The notes below the pieces were generated by a model that worked only from the letters and a program-made list of their open reading frames with translations, did not search any database and had not been told where the DNA came from. Source: an uncultured Cellulosilyticum sp. (lineage in GTDB: Bacteria; Bacillota; Clostridia; Lachnospirales; Cellulosilyticaceae). From it: a DNA stretch of 64,000 nt. Shown here one piece after another: positions 56,123-64,000 of this stretch. The translations under genes and the position numbers were made by a program. Position 1 is the first letter of the stretch. Each line of letters begins with the position of its first letter. The stretch covers positions 1 to 64,000 of the forward strand of contig CAKVCL010000001.1 of the NCBI GenBank assembly GCA_934725855.1, read 5' to 3'.

Positions 56123-57346
56123 CTACTGTTCTGATAAGTCATATTGCTTATAATAAGCAATCAGTTCATTAATAATAGGATGCGCCTCTTGCTTAAGAAT
56201 ATTCGTAATGTAATTATAGGATGAAGTTAGTGCCTTATACATGGCACGATTTAAATTATATTGAGCCAAACGCTTAATTTCCTCTTTTCCTTTATAAGCA
56301 CTTCTTCCTTCTTCTGTCATATCTGCTAAATACACTACTTTCTCTAAATCCGTCATATTCATTCTACCTAATGTATGGTATCTAATCGCGTCCAAAATAG
56401 AAGGTTTAGAAATGCCCCAATCGCGTTGTAAAATAACTGCACCCACTTTGCCATGTACCAAATGAAGATGTGTTTTTTCATATTCATCTAGTTCAATTCC
56501 ATACTTATCACAAATAGCCTTTGTTTCTTCAGGTGAAAGTTCCTTGGCGATATCATGGAATAATGCGGCTATAAAGGTTTCATCATAATCAATGCCATTT
56601 AATTTAGCAAATTCTAAAGCCATTTCAACAACCCCCCGTGTATGCGCATAACGTTTAGGGGATAATTTTGAAGCCACATAATCATACATACAAGCTTTTT
56701 CATCTTCTGTTAAATGAATTTTATAATCATAAAGCTGATGCTTTTTAATATAGTTTTCTACTTCCTGTGGAACAAGATACTTAATCGGTTTCATCTCCAT
56801 TAAACGCCTTCGAATATCTGATGATGAAATAGCTAATGCTGGCACTTCTAAAAAGTGAATATTGGTTTCATATTGCTTATTTAAAGCTTCTACTTTACGC
56901 ATTAAATCTTCTTTATTATATCCAGGCCTTGTAACGGCAACAAAATCACATAGCTGTAATAACTCAGTTGATTCTTTCCACCCTAATATTTTATGCACGG
57001 CATCAGCCCCAGTAATAAAGTAAAGTTCCACTTCATCACCATAAATACGCTTTAACTCTTTGATGGTATCAATGGTATACGTTACGCCTTCACGATCTAT
57101 TTCAATTCGAGAAACTTTAAAATAGGGATTAGCTGCTGTGGCTAATACAGTCATCAAGTAGCGATGCTCACACGTGGTCATATTGATATGAGATTTATGA
57201 GGTGGATGCCCTGTAGGTACGAAAAGCACTTCATCTACATTAAATTCATGTCTTACTTCTTCAGCCGTTACAAGATGTCCCATATGTATTGGATCAAAAG
57301 TTCCACCCATAATGGCCAATCTTCTTATCCTCTTTTGTGTATTCAT
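56123..57346 (-). CDS. nadD: Fused NadD (NaMN adenylyltransferase) and YqeK (HD phosphohydrolase)
   Basis: A 407-residue fusion. Residues 1-205 form NadD, which adenylates nicotinate mononucleotide in NAD synthesis; [20 protein letters not shown] holds the HxGH nucleotidyltransferase motif, and [11 protein letters not shown] the second signature. Residues 215-400 are a YqeK-like HD domain: [21 protein letters not shown] with the HD pair, and [10 protein letters not shown]. YqeK hydrolyses Ap4A symmetrically. The two are separate neighbouring genes in Bacillus, and the fusion occurs in some Clostridia. It precedes rsfS. Confidence 0.95.
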   Translation of the reverse strand: MNTQKRIRRLAIMGGTFDPIHMGHLVTAEEVRHEFNVDEVLFVPTGHPPHKSHINMTTCEHRYLMTVLATAANPYFKVSRIEIDREGVTYTIDTIKELKRIYGDEVELYFITGADAVHKILGWKESTELLQLCDFVAVTRPGYNKEDLMRKVEALNKQYETNIHFLEVPALAISSSDIRRRLMEMKPIKYLVPQEVENYIKKHQLYDYKIHLTEDEKACMYDYVASKLSPKRYAHTRGVVEMALEFAKLNGIDYDETFIAALFHDIAKELSPEETKAICDKYGIELDEYEKTHLHLVHGKVGAVILQRDWGISKPSILDAIRYHTLGRMNMTDLEKVVYLADMTEEGRSAYKGKEEIKRLAQYNLNRAMYKALTSSYNYITNILKQEAHPIINELIAYYKQYDLSEQ

Positions 57347-57472
57347 ACGTATTCTCCTTGCCAGAAATTCAATATCTCTTCTATTATATCCTATTTTAAG
57401 TAAAATAAAAGACTCCTTTTAGAGAATCCATAAAAAGACACCTCTACTTTAATTGCAAAGGTGCCCTGACAC

Positions 57473-57769
57473 TTATTCCCCTAAAACAATTTTAGGATTT
57501 TTCTTAGCTGGCTTATAAAGCACAATCTTCTTACCAATAACTTGTACAACTACTGACTTTGTACGATCACCTAAACGATTGGCCATGTCCCTAGGATCCT
57601 CTAAACAGTTTTGTAAAACACTAATTTTAACGAGTTCTCTTGCTTCTAAAGCTTGGCCTACTGCTTCTGTCACTTCTGGCGTTAATCCATTTTTTCCAAT
57701 TTGAAAAATAGGATCAATTTTTTGTGCCAGTGATTTTAAATAGGCTCTTTGTTTACTTGTGATTTCCAT
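57473..57769 (-). CDS. yhbY: YhbY family RNA-binding protein (CRM domain)
   Basis: A 98-residue single CRM-domain protein that binds pre-50S ribosomes. It starts EITSKQRAYLKSLAQKIDPIFQIGKNG, with the GxxG-type RNA-binding turn at GKNG, and ends LYKPAKKNPKI. The gene lies 17 bases after obg, the usual order, and a 126-base gap with only a weak hairpin separates it from the NadD-YqeK gene. Confidence 0.92.
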   Translation of the reverse strand: MEITSKQRAYLKSLAQKIDPIFQIGKNGLTPEVTEAVGQALEARELVKISVLQNCLEDPRDMANRLGDRTKSVVVQVIGKKIVLYKPAKKNPKIVLGE

Positions 57770-57786
57770 TTATTTCCCCTCCCTCT

Positions 57787-59064
57787 TTATTTAAAGTAAT
57801 CAAATTCTAAATCATAAATATTTACGGTATCGCCCTCAGCAATACCTGCTTTTTCAAGTGCTTCAACAATGCCTTTTTCACGCAAATAGCGTTGGAAGAA
57901 TGCAAAGCCTTGCTCCGTATCAATGGCTGTATAACCTAACATTCTGCGAATGCCATTTCCTTCTACTACGAAGTAACCTTCATTTGGCTGGGTTACGGTA
58001 AATGGCTCATTAGGCATTTCACTAATTTCTTCAAATTCTGGTTCAAAGACCACTACATCTGTTGGAATCTTTTCAAGTAACATCGCCACTTCTTTTAAAA
58101 GTTCCTGTAAATTATCATTTCCAGCTGCTGAAATAGGGATAACCTTAATGCCTTTTGGCTCAAACTCTGCTTTTAAGGCTTCAAGATTTTCCTCATAGCC
58201 CCCTACATCAATTTTATTCGCTGCAATAATCTGAGGCTTATCTCTTAAAATATCTGGATTAAAAAGTTCAATCTCTTTTTGAATCGCATAAATATCTTCA
58301 ATTGGATTACGCCCTTCTGTTCCAGCCACATCCACCACATGAACGAGTACCTTTGTACGCTCCACATGGCGTAAGAAGTCATGTCCTAGTCCAACCCCTT
58401 CAGAGGCCCCTTCAATAATACCGGGAATATCTGCCATTACAAATTGCTTCCCATATTGATTAGTGACTACGCCTAAATTCGGTGCAAGGGTTGTAAAATG
58501 ATAGTTTGCAATTTTAGGTTGGGCATTGCTTACCATAGAAAGTAAGGTAGATTTCCCAACATTAGGGAATCCAACGAGTCCAACATCCGCAATCATTTTA
58601 AGCTCTAGAATGAGCCAGTATTCTTTTGCTGGTTTTCCTTTTTCTGCATAACGAGGAGCTTGTCTTGTAGCTGTCGCAAAATGCTGATTGCCTCTACCAC
58701 CTTTACCACCTCTAAAAATAATTTCTTTCTGGCCTGGTCTATGCATATCCGCAATGACATGATTGGTTTCTGCTTCTCTAATAACCGTTCCGAGTGGTAC
58801 GCGAATCACTAAATCCTCTGCGTCTTTACCATGACAGCGTTTTTTGCCACCTTCTTCTCCATCTTGGGCTTTATAATGACGTTTATGTCTAAAATCCATT
58901 AAGGTATTACACCCTGGATCCACTTCAAAAATAATATGGCCGCCACGGCCACCATCTCCGCCATCTGGTCCGCCATTTGGCACATATTTTTCACGTCTAA
59001 ATGAAACGTGACCATCGCCACCTTTTCCCGATCTCACAAATATCTTTACTTTATCTACAAACAT
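57787..59064 (-). CDS. obg: GTPase Obg (CgtA)
   Basis: A 425-residue GTPase for 50S assembly and stress/sporulation control. The glycine-rich Obg fold (1-158) has FVRSGKGGDGHVSFRREKYVPNGGPDGG-type repeats. The G domain has Walker A GFPNVGKSTLL, then DIPGIIEGASEG and NKID. A C-terminal OCT domain (about 345-425) includes VEGNGIRRML. It is separated from rpmA by a terminator and shares a run with yhbY. Confidence 0.96.
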   Translation of the reverse strand: MFVDKVKIFVRSGKGGDGHVSFRREKYVPNGGPDGGDGGRGGHIIFEVDPGCNTLMDFRHKRHYKAQDGEEGGKKRCHGKDAEDLVIRVPLGTVIREAETNHVIADMHRPGQKEIIFRGGKGGRGNQHFATATRQAPRYAEKGKPAKEYWLILELKMIADVGLVGFPNVGKSTLLSMVSNAQPKIANYHFTTLAPNLGVVTNQYGKQFVMADIPGIIEGASEGVGLGHDFLRHVERTKVLVHVVDVAGTEGRNPIEDIYAIQKEIELFNPDILRDKPQIIAANKIDVGGYEENLEALKAEFEPKGIKVIPISAAGNDNLQELLKEVAMLLEKIPTDVVVFEPEFEEISEMPNEPFTVTQPNEGYFVVEGNGIRRMLGYTAIDTEQGFAFFQRYLREKGIVEALEKAGIAEGDTVNIYDLEFDYFK

Positions 59065-59134
59065 GTTGTCACTCCCTTCCTACCTATAGTTTGTACAACA
59101 AATATGTTTTTAACGACCTTTTATATAGAAAAAA

Positions 59135-59162
59135 GAAGGTTTCAACTAGTGCTGAAACCTTC
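59135..59162 (-). terminator. Terminator after rpmA
   Basis: GAAGGTTTCA and TGAAACCTTC form a perfect stem; the reverse strand then reads TTTTTTTC. It ends the rplU-prp-rpmA transcript before obg. Confidence 0.85.
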
Positions 59163-59172
59163 CCCAATTAAA

Positions 59173-59463
59173 TTATGCTTCTTGTGCAACTGGATAAACA
59201 GAAACTTGTTTTCTGTCTCTACCTTTACGTTCAAATTTAACTGTACCATCAACTAAAGCAAATAATGTATCATCGCCACCGCGACCTACGTTATTACCTG
59301 GATGAATTTTAGTTCCTCTTTGACGATATAAAATGTTCCCAGCTTTTACAAATTGTCCGTCTGCTCTTTTAGCACCTAGACGTTTTGATTCTGAGTCACG
59401 ACCGTTACTAGTTGAACCTTGTCCTTTTTTATGAGCAAAGAATTGAAGGTTTAAACGAAACAT
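59173..59463 (-). CDS. rpmA: 50S ribosomal protein L27 (with cleavable leader)
   Basis: A 96-residue ribosomal protein whose mature N-terminus reaches the peptidyl-transferase centre. The start [14 protein letters not shown] carries the Firmicute extension that the Prp protease removes between FF and AHKKG. The body has [17 protein letters not shown] and [16 protein letters not shown] motifs of L27. The ATG at 59463 follows AAGGAGGTG; a GTG at 59472 lies inside that site. Cleavage by the neighbouring Prp follows established work in Staphylococcus. Confidence 0.96.
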   Translation of the reverse strand: MFRLNLQFFAHKKGQGSTSNGRDSESKRLGAKRADGQFVKAGNILYRQRGTKIHPGNNVGRGGDDTLFALVDGTVKFERKGRDRKQVSVYPVAQEA

Positions 59464-59476
59464 GTAACTCACCTCC

Positions 59477-59812
59477 TTATTTTTTAAGAATTTGAATGTA
59501 TTTTTCTCCGTACATTTCTTTTGTATCTATAAGACCTAAAATTAAAGTTCTTATAAGTAATTCAGCTTCTGGTTCAAATTCACCAGACTTACGCCTTGTA
59601 AATTCGACATCAACAAGCCCTTTCGCTTCATCATAGGCAAGCGTTTTGCTTGGCTCATCTGTGAAACGCTCTATGGCATTGAGTGTATTAAAAGTTAGCA
59701 TGCTAACTGATGCACAAACAATGTCACTACCATGTTCTGCAAAACCTGCATGTCCTTCGAAACGAATTCGATAAACATGGTTATTTTTTTCAAAAAGTGT
59801 CACCTTAATCAT
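59477..59812 (-). CDS. prp: Ribosomal-processing cysteine protease Prp
   Basis: A 111-residue cysteine protease that trims the N-terminal extension of L27. The catalytic His is in [15 protein letters not shown] and the Cys in [15 protein letters not shown]. It lies between rplU and rpmA, its conserved site in Firmicutes, with spacers of 4-13 bases, so it is translated with both. Its target sequence is present in the L27 encoded next to it. Confidence 0.95.
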   Translation of the reverse strand: MIKVTLFEKNNHVYRIRFEGHAGFAEHGSDIVCASVSMLTFNTLNAIERFTDEPSKTLAYDEAKGLVDVEFTRRKSGEFEPEAELLIRTLILGLIDTKEMYGEKYIQILKK

Positions 59813-59817
59813 AATAA

Positions 59818-60129
59818 TTAAGCATTGATTGCTTTAATTGTCACTTTTGTAAATGGTTGACGATGACCACGTTTTTTGTGGTAAGATTTTTTAGCTTTGT
59901 ATTTGTAAACGATGATTTTTTTAGCTTTACCTTCAGCTACAACTTCAGCTTTAACTGAAGCACCATTTACTAAAGGAGCACCTACTGTAAGGCTATCCTC
60001 TTTACCTACTGCTAAAACTTTGTCAAATACAACTTCTTCACCAGCAGCAACATTTAATTTTTCAACAACGATAACGTCGCCTTCTTTTACATTATATTGT
60101 TTGCCACCTGTTTCAATAATTGCGTACAT
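59818..60129 (-). CDS. rplU: 50S ribosomal protein L21
   Basis: A 103-residue 23S rRNA-binding protein. It begins [18 protein letters not shown], the L21 start, and ends [17 protein letters not shown]. It is preceded by a structured leader and its own strong promoter, and followed by prp. AAGGAGGTG lies about 6 bases before the ATG. Confidence 0.97.
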   Translation of the reverse strand: MYAIIETGGKQYNVKEGDVIVVEKLNVAAGEEVVFDKVLAVGKEDSLTVGAPLVNGASVKAEVVAEGKAKKIIVYKYKAKKSYHKKRGHRQPFTKVTIKAINA

Positions 60130-60209
60130 GTGTACACCTCCTTATTCCGAAAACTCGCCGAATACGGTACCTTATATAAGGTTTAGACCTCTCCGTGCGG
60201 CTTAAACAC
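60130..60209 (-). ncRNA. Candidate L21 (rplU) leader
   Basis: The 5' leader of rplU contains nested inverted repeats: GCCGCACGG with CCGT..CGGC, and a central AACCTTATATAAGGT palindrome, followed by CGGCGAG and the ribosome binding site. Its position and structure suit the autoregulatory L21 leader known in Firmicutes, in which L21 represses its own operon. I did not align it to that family, so the identity is inferred. Confidence 0.55.
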
Positions 60210-60215
60210 TTAAGT

Positions 60216-60244
60216 ATCATATCACAAGGTTACTACCCTGTCAA
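60216..60244 (-). promoter_or_regulatory. Promoter of the rplU-prp-rpmA operon
   Basis: On the reverse strand TTGACA (60239-60244) and TATGAT (60216-60221) have a 17-base spacer. It abuts the end of the RNase G gene. Confidence 0.8.
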
Positions 60245-60246
60245 TG

Positions 60247-61674
60247 CTATCTTTTATAAAATTGACATAAAATGCATTTTTCTTTTTCAATATTGCCTTT
60301 TTTCATTTCTATTTTGACAGGATACTCAGCTTCTAAACGTGAAACGACTGCTTCTTTAACCATTTTTTCAAAAAATGCAGGGTGAACTTCGAGATAAACG
60401 GCTTGTCTTGTTTCCTGCAACGTAATTCCCCCTAGCTGCTTTTCAAGTTTCAATAGTTCCATCAAAAAACTATTTTCTCCATACGGTTTGTGGCATCTTA
60501 AACATTCATCTTGCAATTTATGAATCACACACTCATATTGCTTCATTCTAGAAAATTGCAATAAGCCTAGTTCAGTCAGTGGATAAACTTTTGTCATAGA
60601 CTCTCCAAAGCTTTCCAAAAGGTGTTTGGCATATTCATAAATTTCTTGCTTATGAGCTAGCTCTTTCATTTCCACTAAGTCAACAATAATCATCCCAGCT
60701 AAATTACGCCGTAAGATCTGTAAGATTGCTTCTTTTGTCGCTTCTTTATTAAGCTCTAAAGTTGCTTTTTCTGGGTTTTTAATTAAAATAGCCTTTGCAC
60801 TATTTACATCTATCACCGTCATGGCTTCTGTATAATCTATCACTACATTTCCACCATTTCTTAACCAGATCTTCCTTTTTATAATCTGTTCAATTTTTTT
60901 ACTAACTCCATAATCTGAAAATAGAGTTTGCTTATCTGGGTGACATCGAACAATTACTTGATCTTCTTCACCATAATCACATACCATTGCTTGGATTTCA
61001 CCTAAAGTCTTTTCATCACTACAGATTATCTCAAGTCCTTTTCTTTTGATGAGTTCATCAATAACCATTTGATAAATAGCTCTAGGCTCTTCATATAAAA
61101 CACTGCCTTTCGTCAGATATTGCCCTGAATCTAGTAAGACATTGGTTTTTTCAATCAGCTTTCTAGCATCTTCTACTACTTTATCTATCGGCACATCACC
61201 TGCATGCGTTCGTACGATAAATCCATAACGAGTTTCTAATTTTGTTTCAAGTGCCTCTTTAATCTGAGTTCTTATCTTCGTATCATGAATCTTTTTTGAA
61301 ATATGAACCCCTGGTTCAAAAGGCAGACAAACAAGATACTTACCTGTAATATTTAATTTAGCAGTAAGTTTATCCCCCTTTTCTCCTACATTCTGCTTAG
61401 TGATTTGTATAGGTAATAAATAACCTTGTTGAACACGTTTGAGTAATCCTTCTGGTATTTGCTTAAAATGAAGCATTCCATTTTTGTCTTCACCATAATC
61501 CACAAAAACGGCTTTCAAATTTTTAACAACTTGACTCACCTGTCCCATCACTATTCTATTTTGCCAATTGATTTCAAAAATAGAATCCACATAATATTGC
61601 GTTAATTCATCATCAATGAGAAGCGCTATCTCCATTGATAGCGCATTCTTTTTTAAAAGTATTTTCTTATTCAT
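60247..61674 (-). CDS. rng: Ribonuclease G/E family protein
   Basis: A 475-residue endoribonuclease of the RNase E/G family, cutting single-stranded RNA in rRNA maturation and mRNA decay. An N-terminal S1-like domain (about 35-120) has RIVMGQVSQVVKNLKAVFVDYGEDK. The catalytic core has IDYTEAMTVIDVNSAK and LAGMIIVDLVEM, with the metal-binding acids. The C-terminal CILCQF may bind zinc. It overlaps the TIGR03936 gene by 8 bases. Confidence 0.92.
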   Translation of the reverse strand: MNKKILLKKNALSMEIALLIDDELTQYYVDSIFEINWQNRIVMGQVSQVVKNLKAVFVDYGEDKNGMLHFKQIPEGLLKRVQQGYLLPIQITKQNVGEKGDKLTAKLNITGKYLVCLPFEPGVHISKKIHDTKIRTQIKEALETKLETRYGFIVRTHAGDVPIDKVVEDARKLIEKTNVLLDSGQYLTKGSVLYEEPRAIYQMVIDELIKRKGLEIICSDEKTLGEIQAMVCDYGEEDQVIVRCHPDKQTLFSDYGVSKKIEQIIKRKIWLRNGGNVVIDYTEAMTVIDVNSAKAILIKNPEKATLELNKEATKEAILQILRRNLAGMIIVDLVEMKELAHKQEIYEYAKHLLESFGESMTKVYPLTELGLLQFSRMKQYECVIHKLQDECLRCHKPYGENSFLMELLKLEKQLGGITLQETRQAVYLEVHPAFFEKMVKEAVVSRLEAEYPVKIEMKKGNIEKEKCILCQFYKR

Positions 61675-62356
61675 TGATTCTACCTACCGTACAAATAGGA
61701 ACCAAATTGTTTTCCACTTCTGTATATAATTCTTTCCTACTTACCTGCATTGTATAGTCTCTTTCTCCAAGCAATGCTTTCACAAATAAATCAGGATTTA
61801 AATTTTTACTGCTTCCTGCATAAACTTGTAGATTGATTTCAATGCTTCCTTGTTGATCGGTAAAATCGGTCTTTAAAATAAGAGGTTTAATATCTATAGG
61901 TCCTATTCCTTTTTTGCCTTTCTTCATAACAATTAATTCTGAGCTTTCTTTAATTTTAGTCCTTAATGACTCTGCTGTTATTTCCGGGCTATTGGGGCAT
62001 TTTAAAGAAATCACATAATATGCGCCTTGAACAAGACTCATAAGAGAAGCTGATTTTTCTTCAACTTCATAAGCATCTACTAATGTTATCCCTTCCACCA
62101 TCACTTTTTGTAAACGTTCTTTTACCTCTTTAGGTGGCACCACTTCATCCATTACAATTTCCATATATTCCCCTTCACTACTCATTCCAACCGCTAAAGG
62201 TAAGGCAAAATAAACTAATGAATGGGGACTAAATCCCTGAGAATAACTAACGGGTAATTGTGCCACTTTAATTAGTCTTTGAAAAAGACGCATTGTATCA
62301 AGGTGTCCCACATATTTTACTCGACCCACTTTACTAAATTTTAATCTAACTCTCAT
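61667..62356 (-). CDS. TIGR03936 / DUF2344 family protein
   Basis: A 229-residue protein of the DUF2344 family, which is encoded nearly always next to, or fused with, the TIGR03960 radical SAM protein upstream here. It starts RVRLKFSKVGRVKYVGHLDTMRLF, the family signature. The function is unknown; a role with a modification enzyme acting on ribosomes or tRNA is only inferred from its partner. It overlaps both neighbours by 8-11 bases. Confidence 0.92.
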   Translation of the reverse strand: MRVRLKFSKVGRVKYVGHLDTMRLFQRLIKVAQLPVSYSQGFSPHSLVYFALPLAVGMSSEGEYMEIVMDEVVPPKEVKERLQKVMVEGITLVDAYEVEEKSASLMSLVQGAYYVISLKCPNSPEITAESLRTKIKESSELIVMKKGKKGIGPIDIKPLILKTDFTDQQGSIEINLQVYAGSSKNLNPDLFVKALLGERDYTMQVSRKELYTEVENNLVPICTVGRINE

Positions 62357-64000
62357 GACACAGTCCCTTTCCTAATCGATTTGCCCCACATCCTGAACAT
62401 TTTTGTCTACAGTTTGGGGTTGTGGCGGCTGCTTTTGCCAGTTCATTTTCACGCATTAAGAATTTCTTCGTTACGCCAATGTCAATATGATCCCAAGGTA
62501 AAATTTCTTCGTATGAACGTTCTCTTTTGGCATAAAAATCAAAGCTTAATCCCATTTCCTTAGCTGCTTGTTCCCATTTTTCAGGATTAAAATATTCTGT
62601 CCAACTATCAAATGTGCAGCCTTTTTTGTAAGCACGATAAATCAGTTCAGCAACTTTCTGATCGCCTCTTGCAATAACGGCTTCTAACACACTTGTTTTG
62701 GCATCGTGGTGAATATAACGAATTTGCTTTCTAGTAATGCTACCTTTTAAAAGTTTAATCTTCTCAATCAAACGATCCGCTGTATCTTGAGGTGCCCATT
62801 GGAATGGTGTAAAAGGCTTCGGTACAAAACAAGAAGTACTGATGGTTAGTTGAAGCCCAGGTGCACGTACAGCTTTATCCACGCCAAAGTAAGTTTGTAC
62901 AATCTTGTCACCTAGTTCGGCAATCCCTACAATATCACTAGCTTCTTCATAAGGAAGCCCCAGCATAAAATAAAGTTTGACACGATTCCAACCACCTTCA
63001 AAGGCCAATTTACACCCACGTAAAATCTCCTCTTCTGTAATGTTTTTGTTAATCACATCCCTTTGCTTTTGAGTCCCAGCTTCGGGTGCAAAGGTTAAAC
63101 TACTTTTTCTCACTTCTTGCACTTTTTGCATTAAATCTACAGAAAAAGCATCTACACGAAGCGATGGTAAAGAAATATTTACTTTTTGATCCTTACATAA
63201 ATCCATTAATTCACTTGTAAATGGTTCTAGTGCCTCATAGTCACTTGTACTTAATGAACAAAGTGAAATCTCATCATACCCTGTTGAGGCTAATAACTTC
63301 TTTGCTTCTTGTAGTAAAACTTCTTTGCTTTTTTGACGAACAGGCCTGTAAATCATTCCAGCTTGACAGAATCTGCATCCACGAATACAGCCTCTAAACA
63401 TTTCCAATGTTGCACGATCATGCACTGCTTGAATCCACGGAATAACCTGTGTTTCAGGATAAAAGACTTCATCGACATCTGTTACAATAACCTTTTTGAT
63501 TATTTCAGGTGCATCTTTGTGAAGTTTAACACGCTCTTTTATGGTGCCATCCTCGTTGTAATGCACTTCATAGAATTTAGGCAGATAGAGTCCAGATATT
63601 TTTAAGCATTCCTCTAAAAATCCTTCTCGACTTCCACCATTTGCTTTCCATTCTCTATAACGATCGAATAACTCATCATACTGCACTTCGCCTTCACCAA
63701 TATAAAAAATATCTATAAAAGGGGCTAATGTCTCAGGGTTATAGGTGCAGCAGCCTCCCGCAATCACAATAGGATCTTCTTCTGTTCGATCCTTACTAAA
63801 AATTGGAACACTGCTTAGCTCCAACATATTCAGTACGTTGGTATAGCACATTTCATATTGTAACGTAAATGCTAAAAAGTCAAATTCTTTAAGCGGCGTA
63901 TGTGTTTCTAACGCAAAAAGTGGAAGATTGACCTTTCTCATTGCTTCTTCCATATCTGGCCAAGGCGCAAATACACGCTCGCAAAATACATCTTCTCTTC
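62346..64000 (-). CDS. TIGR03960 family B12-binding/radical SAM protein (5' end outside window)
   Basis: At least 551 residues of a radical SAM enzyme. The cluster motif CIRGCRFCQAGMIYRP lies in the middle, followed by LSLCSLSTSDY-like and SSLTFAPEAGTQKQRD blocks typical of TIGR03960. An N-terminal B12-binding-like domain should precede it. The frame is open to the window edge: upstream of the internal ATG at 63953, codons read CERVFAPWPD as in full-length homologs, so the gene continues beyond base 64000. The reaction is unknown. The C-terminal CRQKCSGCGANRLG has four cysteines. Confidence 0.92.
   Translation of the reverse strand, partial: REDVFCERVFAPWPDMEEAMRKVNLPLFALETHTPLKEFDFLAFTLQYEMCYTNVLNMLELSSVPIFSKDRTEEDPIVIAGGCCTYNPETLAPFIDIFYIGEGEVQYDELFDRYREWKANGGSREGFLEECLKISGLYLPKFYEVHYNEDGTIKERVKLHKDAPEIIKKVIVTDVDEVFYPETQVIPWIQAVHDRATLEMFRGCIRGCRFCQAGMIYRPVRQKSKEVLLQEAKKLLASTGYDEISLCSLSTSDYEALEPFTSELMDLCKDQKVNISLPSLRVDAFSVDLMQKVQEVRKSSLTFAPEAGTQKQRDVINKNITEEEILRGCKLAFEGGWNRVKLYFMLGLPYEEASDIVGIAELGDKIVQTYFGVDKAVRAPGLQLTISTSCFVPKPFTPFQWAPQDTADRLIEKIKLLKGSITRKQIRYIHHDAKTSVLEAVIARGDQKVAELIYRAYKKGCTFDSWTEYFNPEKWEQAAKEMGLSFDFYAKRERSYEEILPWDHIDIGVTKKFLMRENELAKAAATTPNCRQKCSGCGANRLGKGLCHES

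Noticed and set aside
57417..57470. Possible terminator before yhbY's downstream gene
   Set aside because: The stem (CACCT/AGGTG) is only five bases with a long loop, so support is weak.

Overview
The window comes from a low-GC, endospore-forming Bacillota chromosome, most probably class Clostridia. The neighbourhoods look like Lachnospirales or Cellulosilyticum-type genomes, but I cannot fix the genus. The evidence is the AT-rich base composition and strong AGGAGG ribosome binding sites, the sporulation genes sigK, spoIIP, gpr and a GerMN lipoprotein, a CIRCE-controlled hrcA-grpE-dnaK-dnaJ operon, the clostridial run mtaB / ireB / ruvX / DUF1292 / fur / RNase J, and an L27 protein with the N-terminal extension cut by the Prp protease. 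Almost all of it is ordinary chromosomal core. No rRNA, tRNA, CRISPR array, prophage or complete insertion sequence was seen.

Layout. 1-2.5 kb is accessory and decaying: an IS66 transposase remnant, a membrane-anchored XRE regulator, a frameshifted MccF/LD-carboxypeptidase pseudogene and a small TPR-like protein. 2.6-9.5 kb holds a methionine gamma-lyase-family PLP enzyme, NAD synthetase, an MBL-fold hydrolase, lexA with a self-operator, a tyrosine recombinase and a TtcA-like ATPase. 9.7-14.6 kb is a BMP-type nucleoside ABC importer operon (lipoprotein, double ATPase, two permeases); the first permease appears to have lost its ATG. 14.6-25.5 kb contains single genes with their own terminators (MATE pump, IMP dehydrogenase, tRNA-dihydrouridine synthase, cupin, RlmD, acyltransferase) and several short gene remnants.

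25.8-31.6 kb carries sigK, RNase J, fur, DUF1292, ruvX, ireB, mtaB and an HPr-like protein without the catalytic histidine loop. 31.6-46.5 kb is a long reverse-strand block: tRNA thiolation (thiI with a cysteine desulfurase), a lone CheY-type receiver, rsmE, prmA, the class I heat-shock operon, hemW, lepA, spoIIP and gpr. 46.6-54.3 kb has rpsT, then holA, comEC, a GerMN lipoprotein, a two-component system and comEA on the reverse strand. 54.3-64 kb has a D-Ala-D-Ala carboxypeptidase, rsfS, a NadD-YqeK fusion, yhbY, obg, the rplU-prp-rpmA cluster with its leader, RNase G and the paired TIGR03936/TIGR03960 proteins; the last one runs off the window edge.

The genes mostly serve translation and ribosome assembly, NAD and purine metabolism, protein quality control, sporulation and DNA uptake. 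I did not find a convincing new multi-gene system. The observations most worth checking are the missing permease start codon, the histidine-less HPr, the two-component/GerMN insertion between comEA and comEC, the lone receiver in the thiolation operon and the short N-terminus of SigK.
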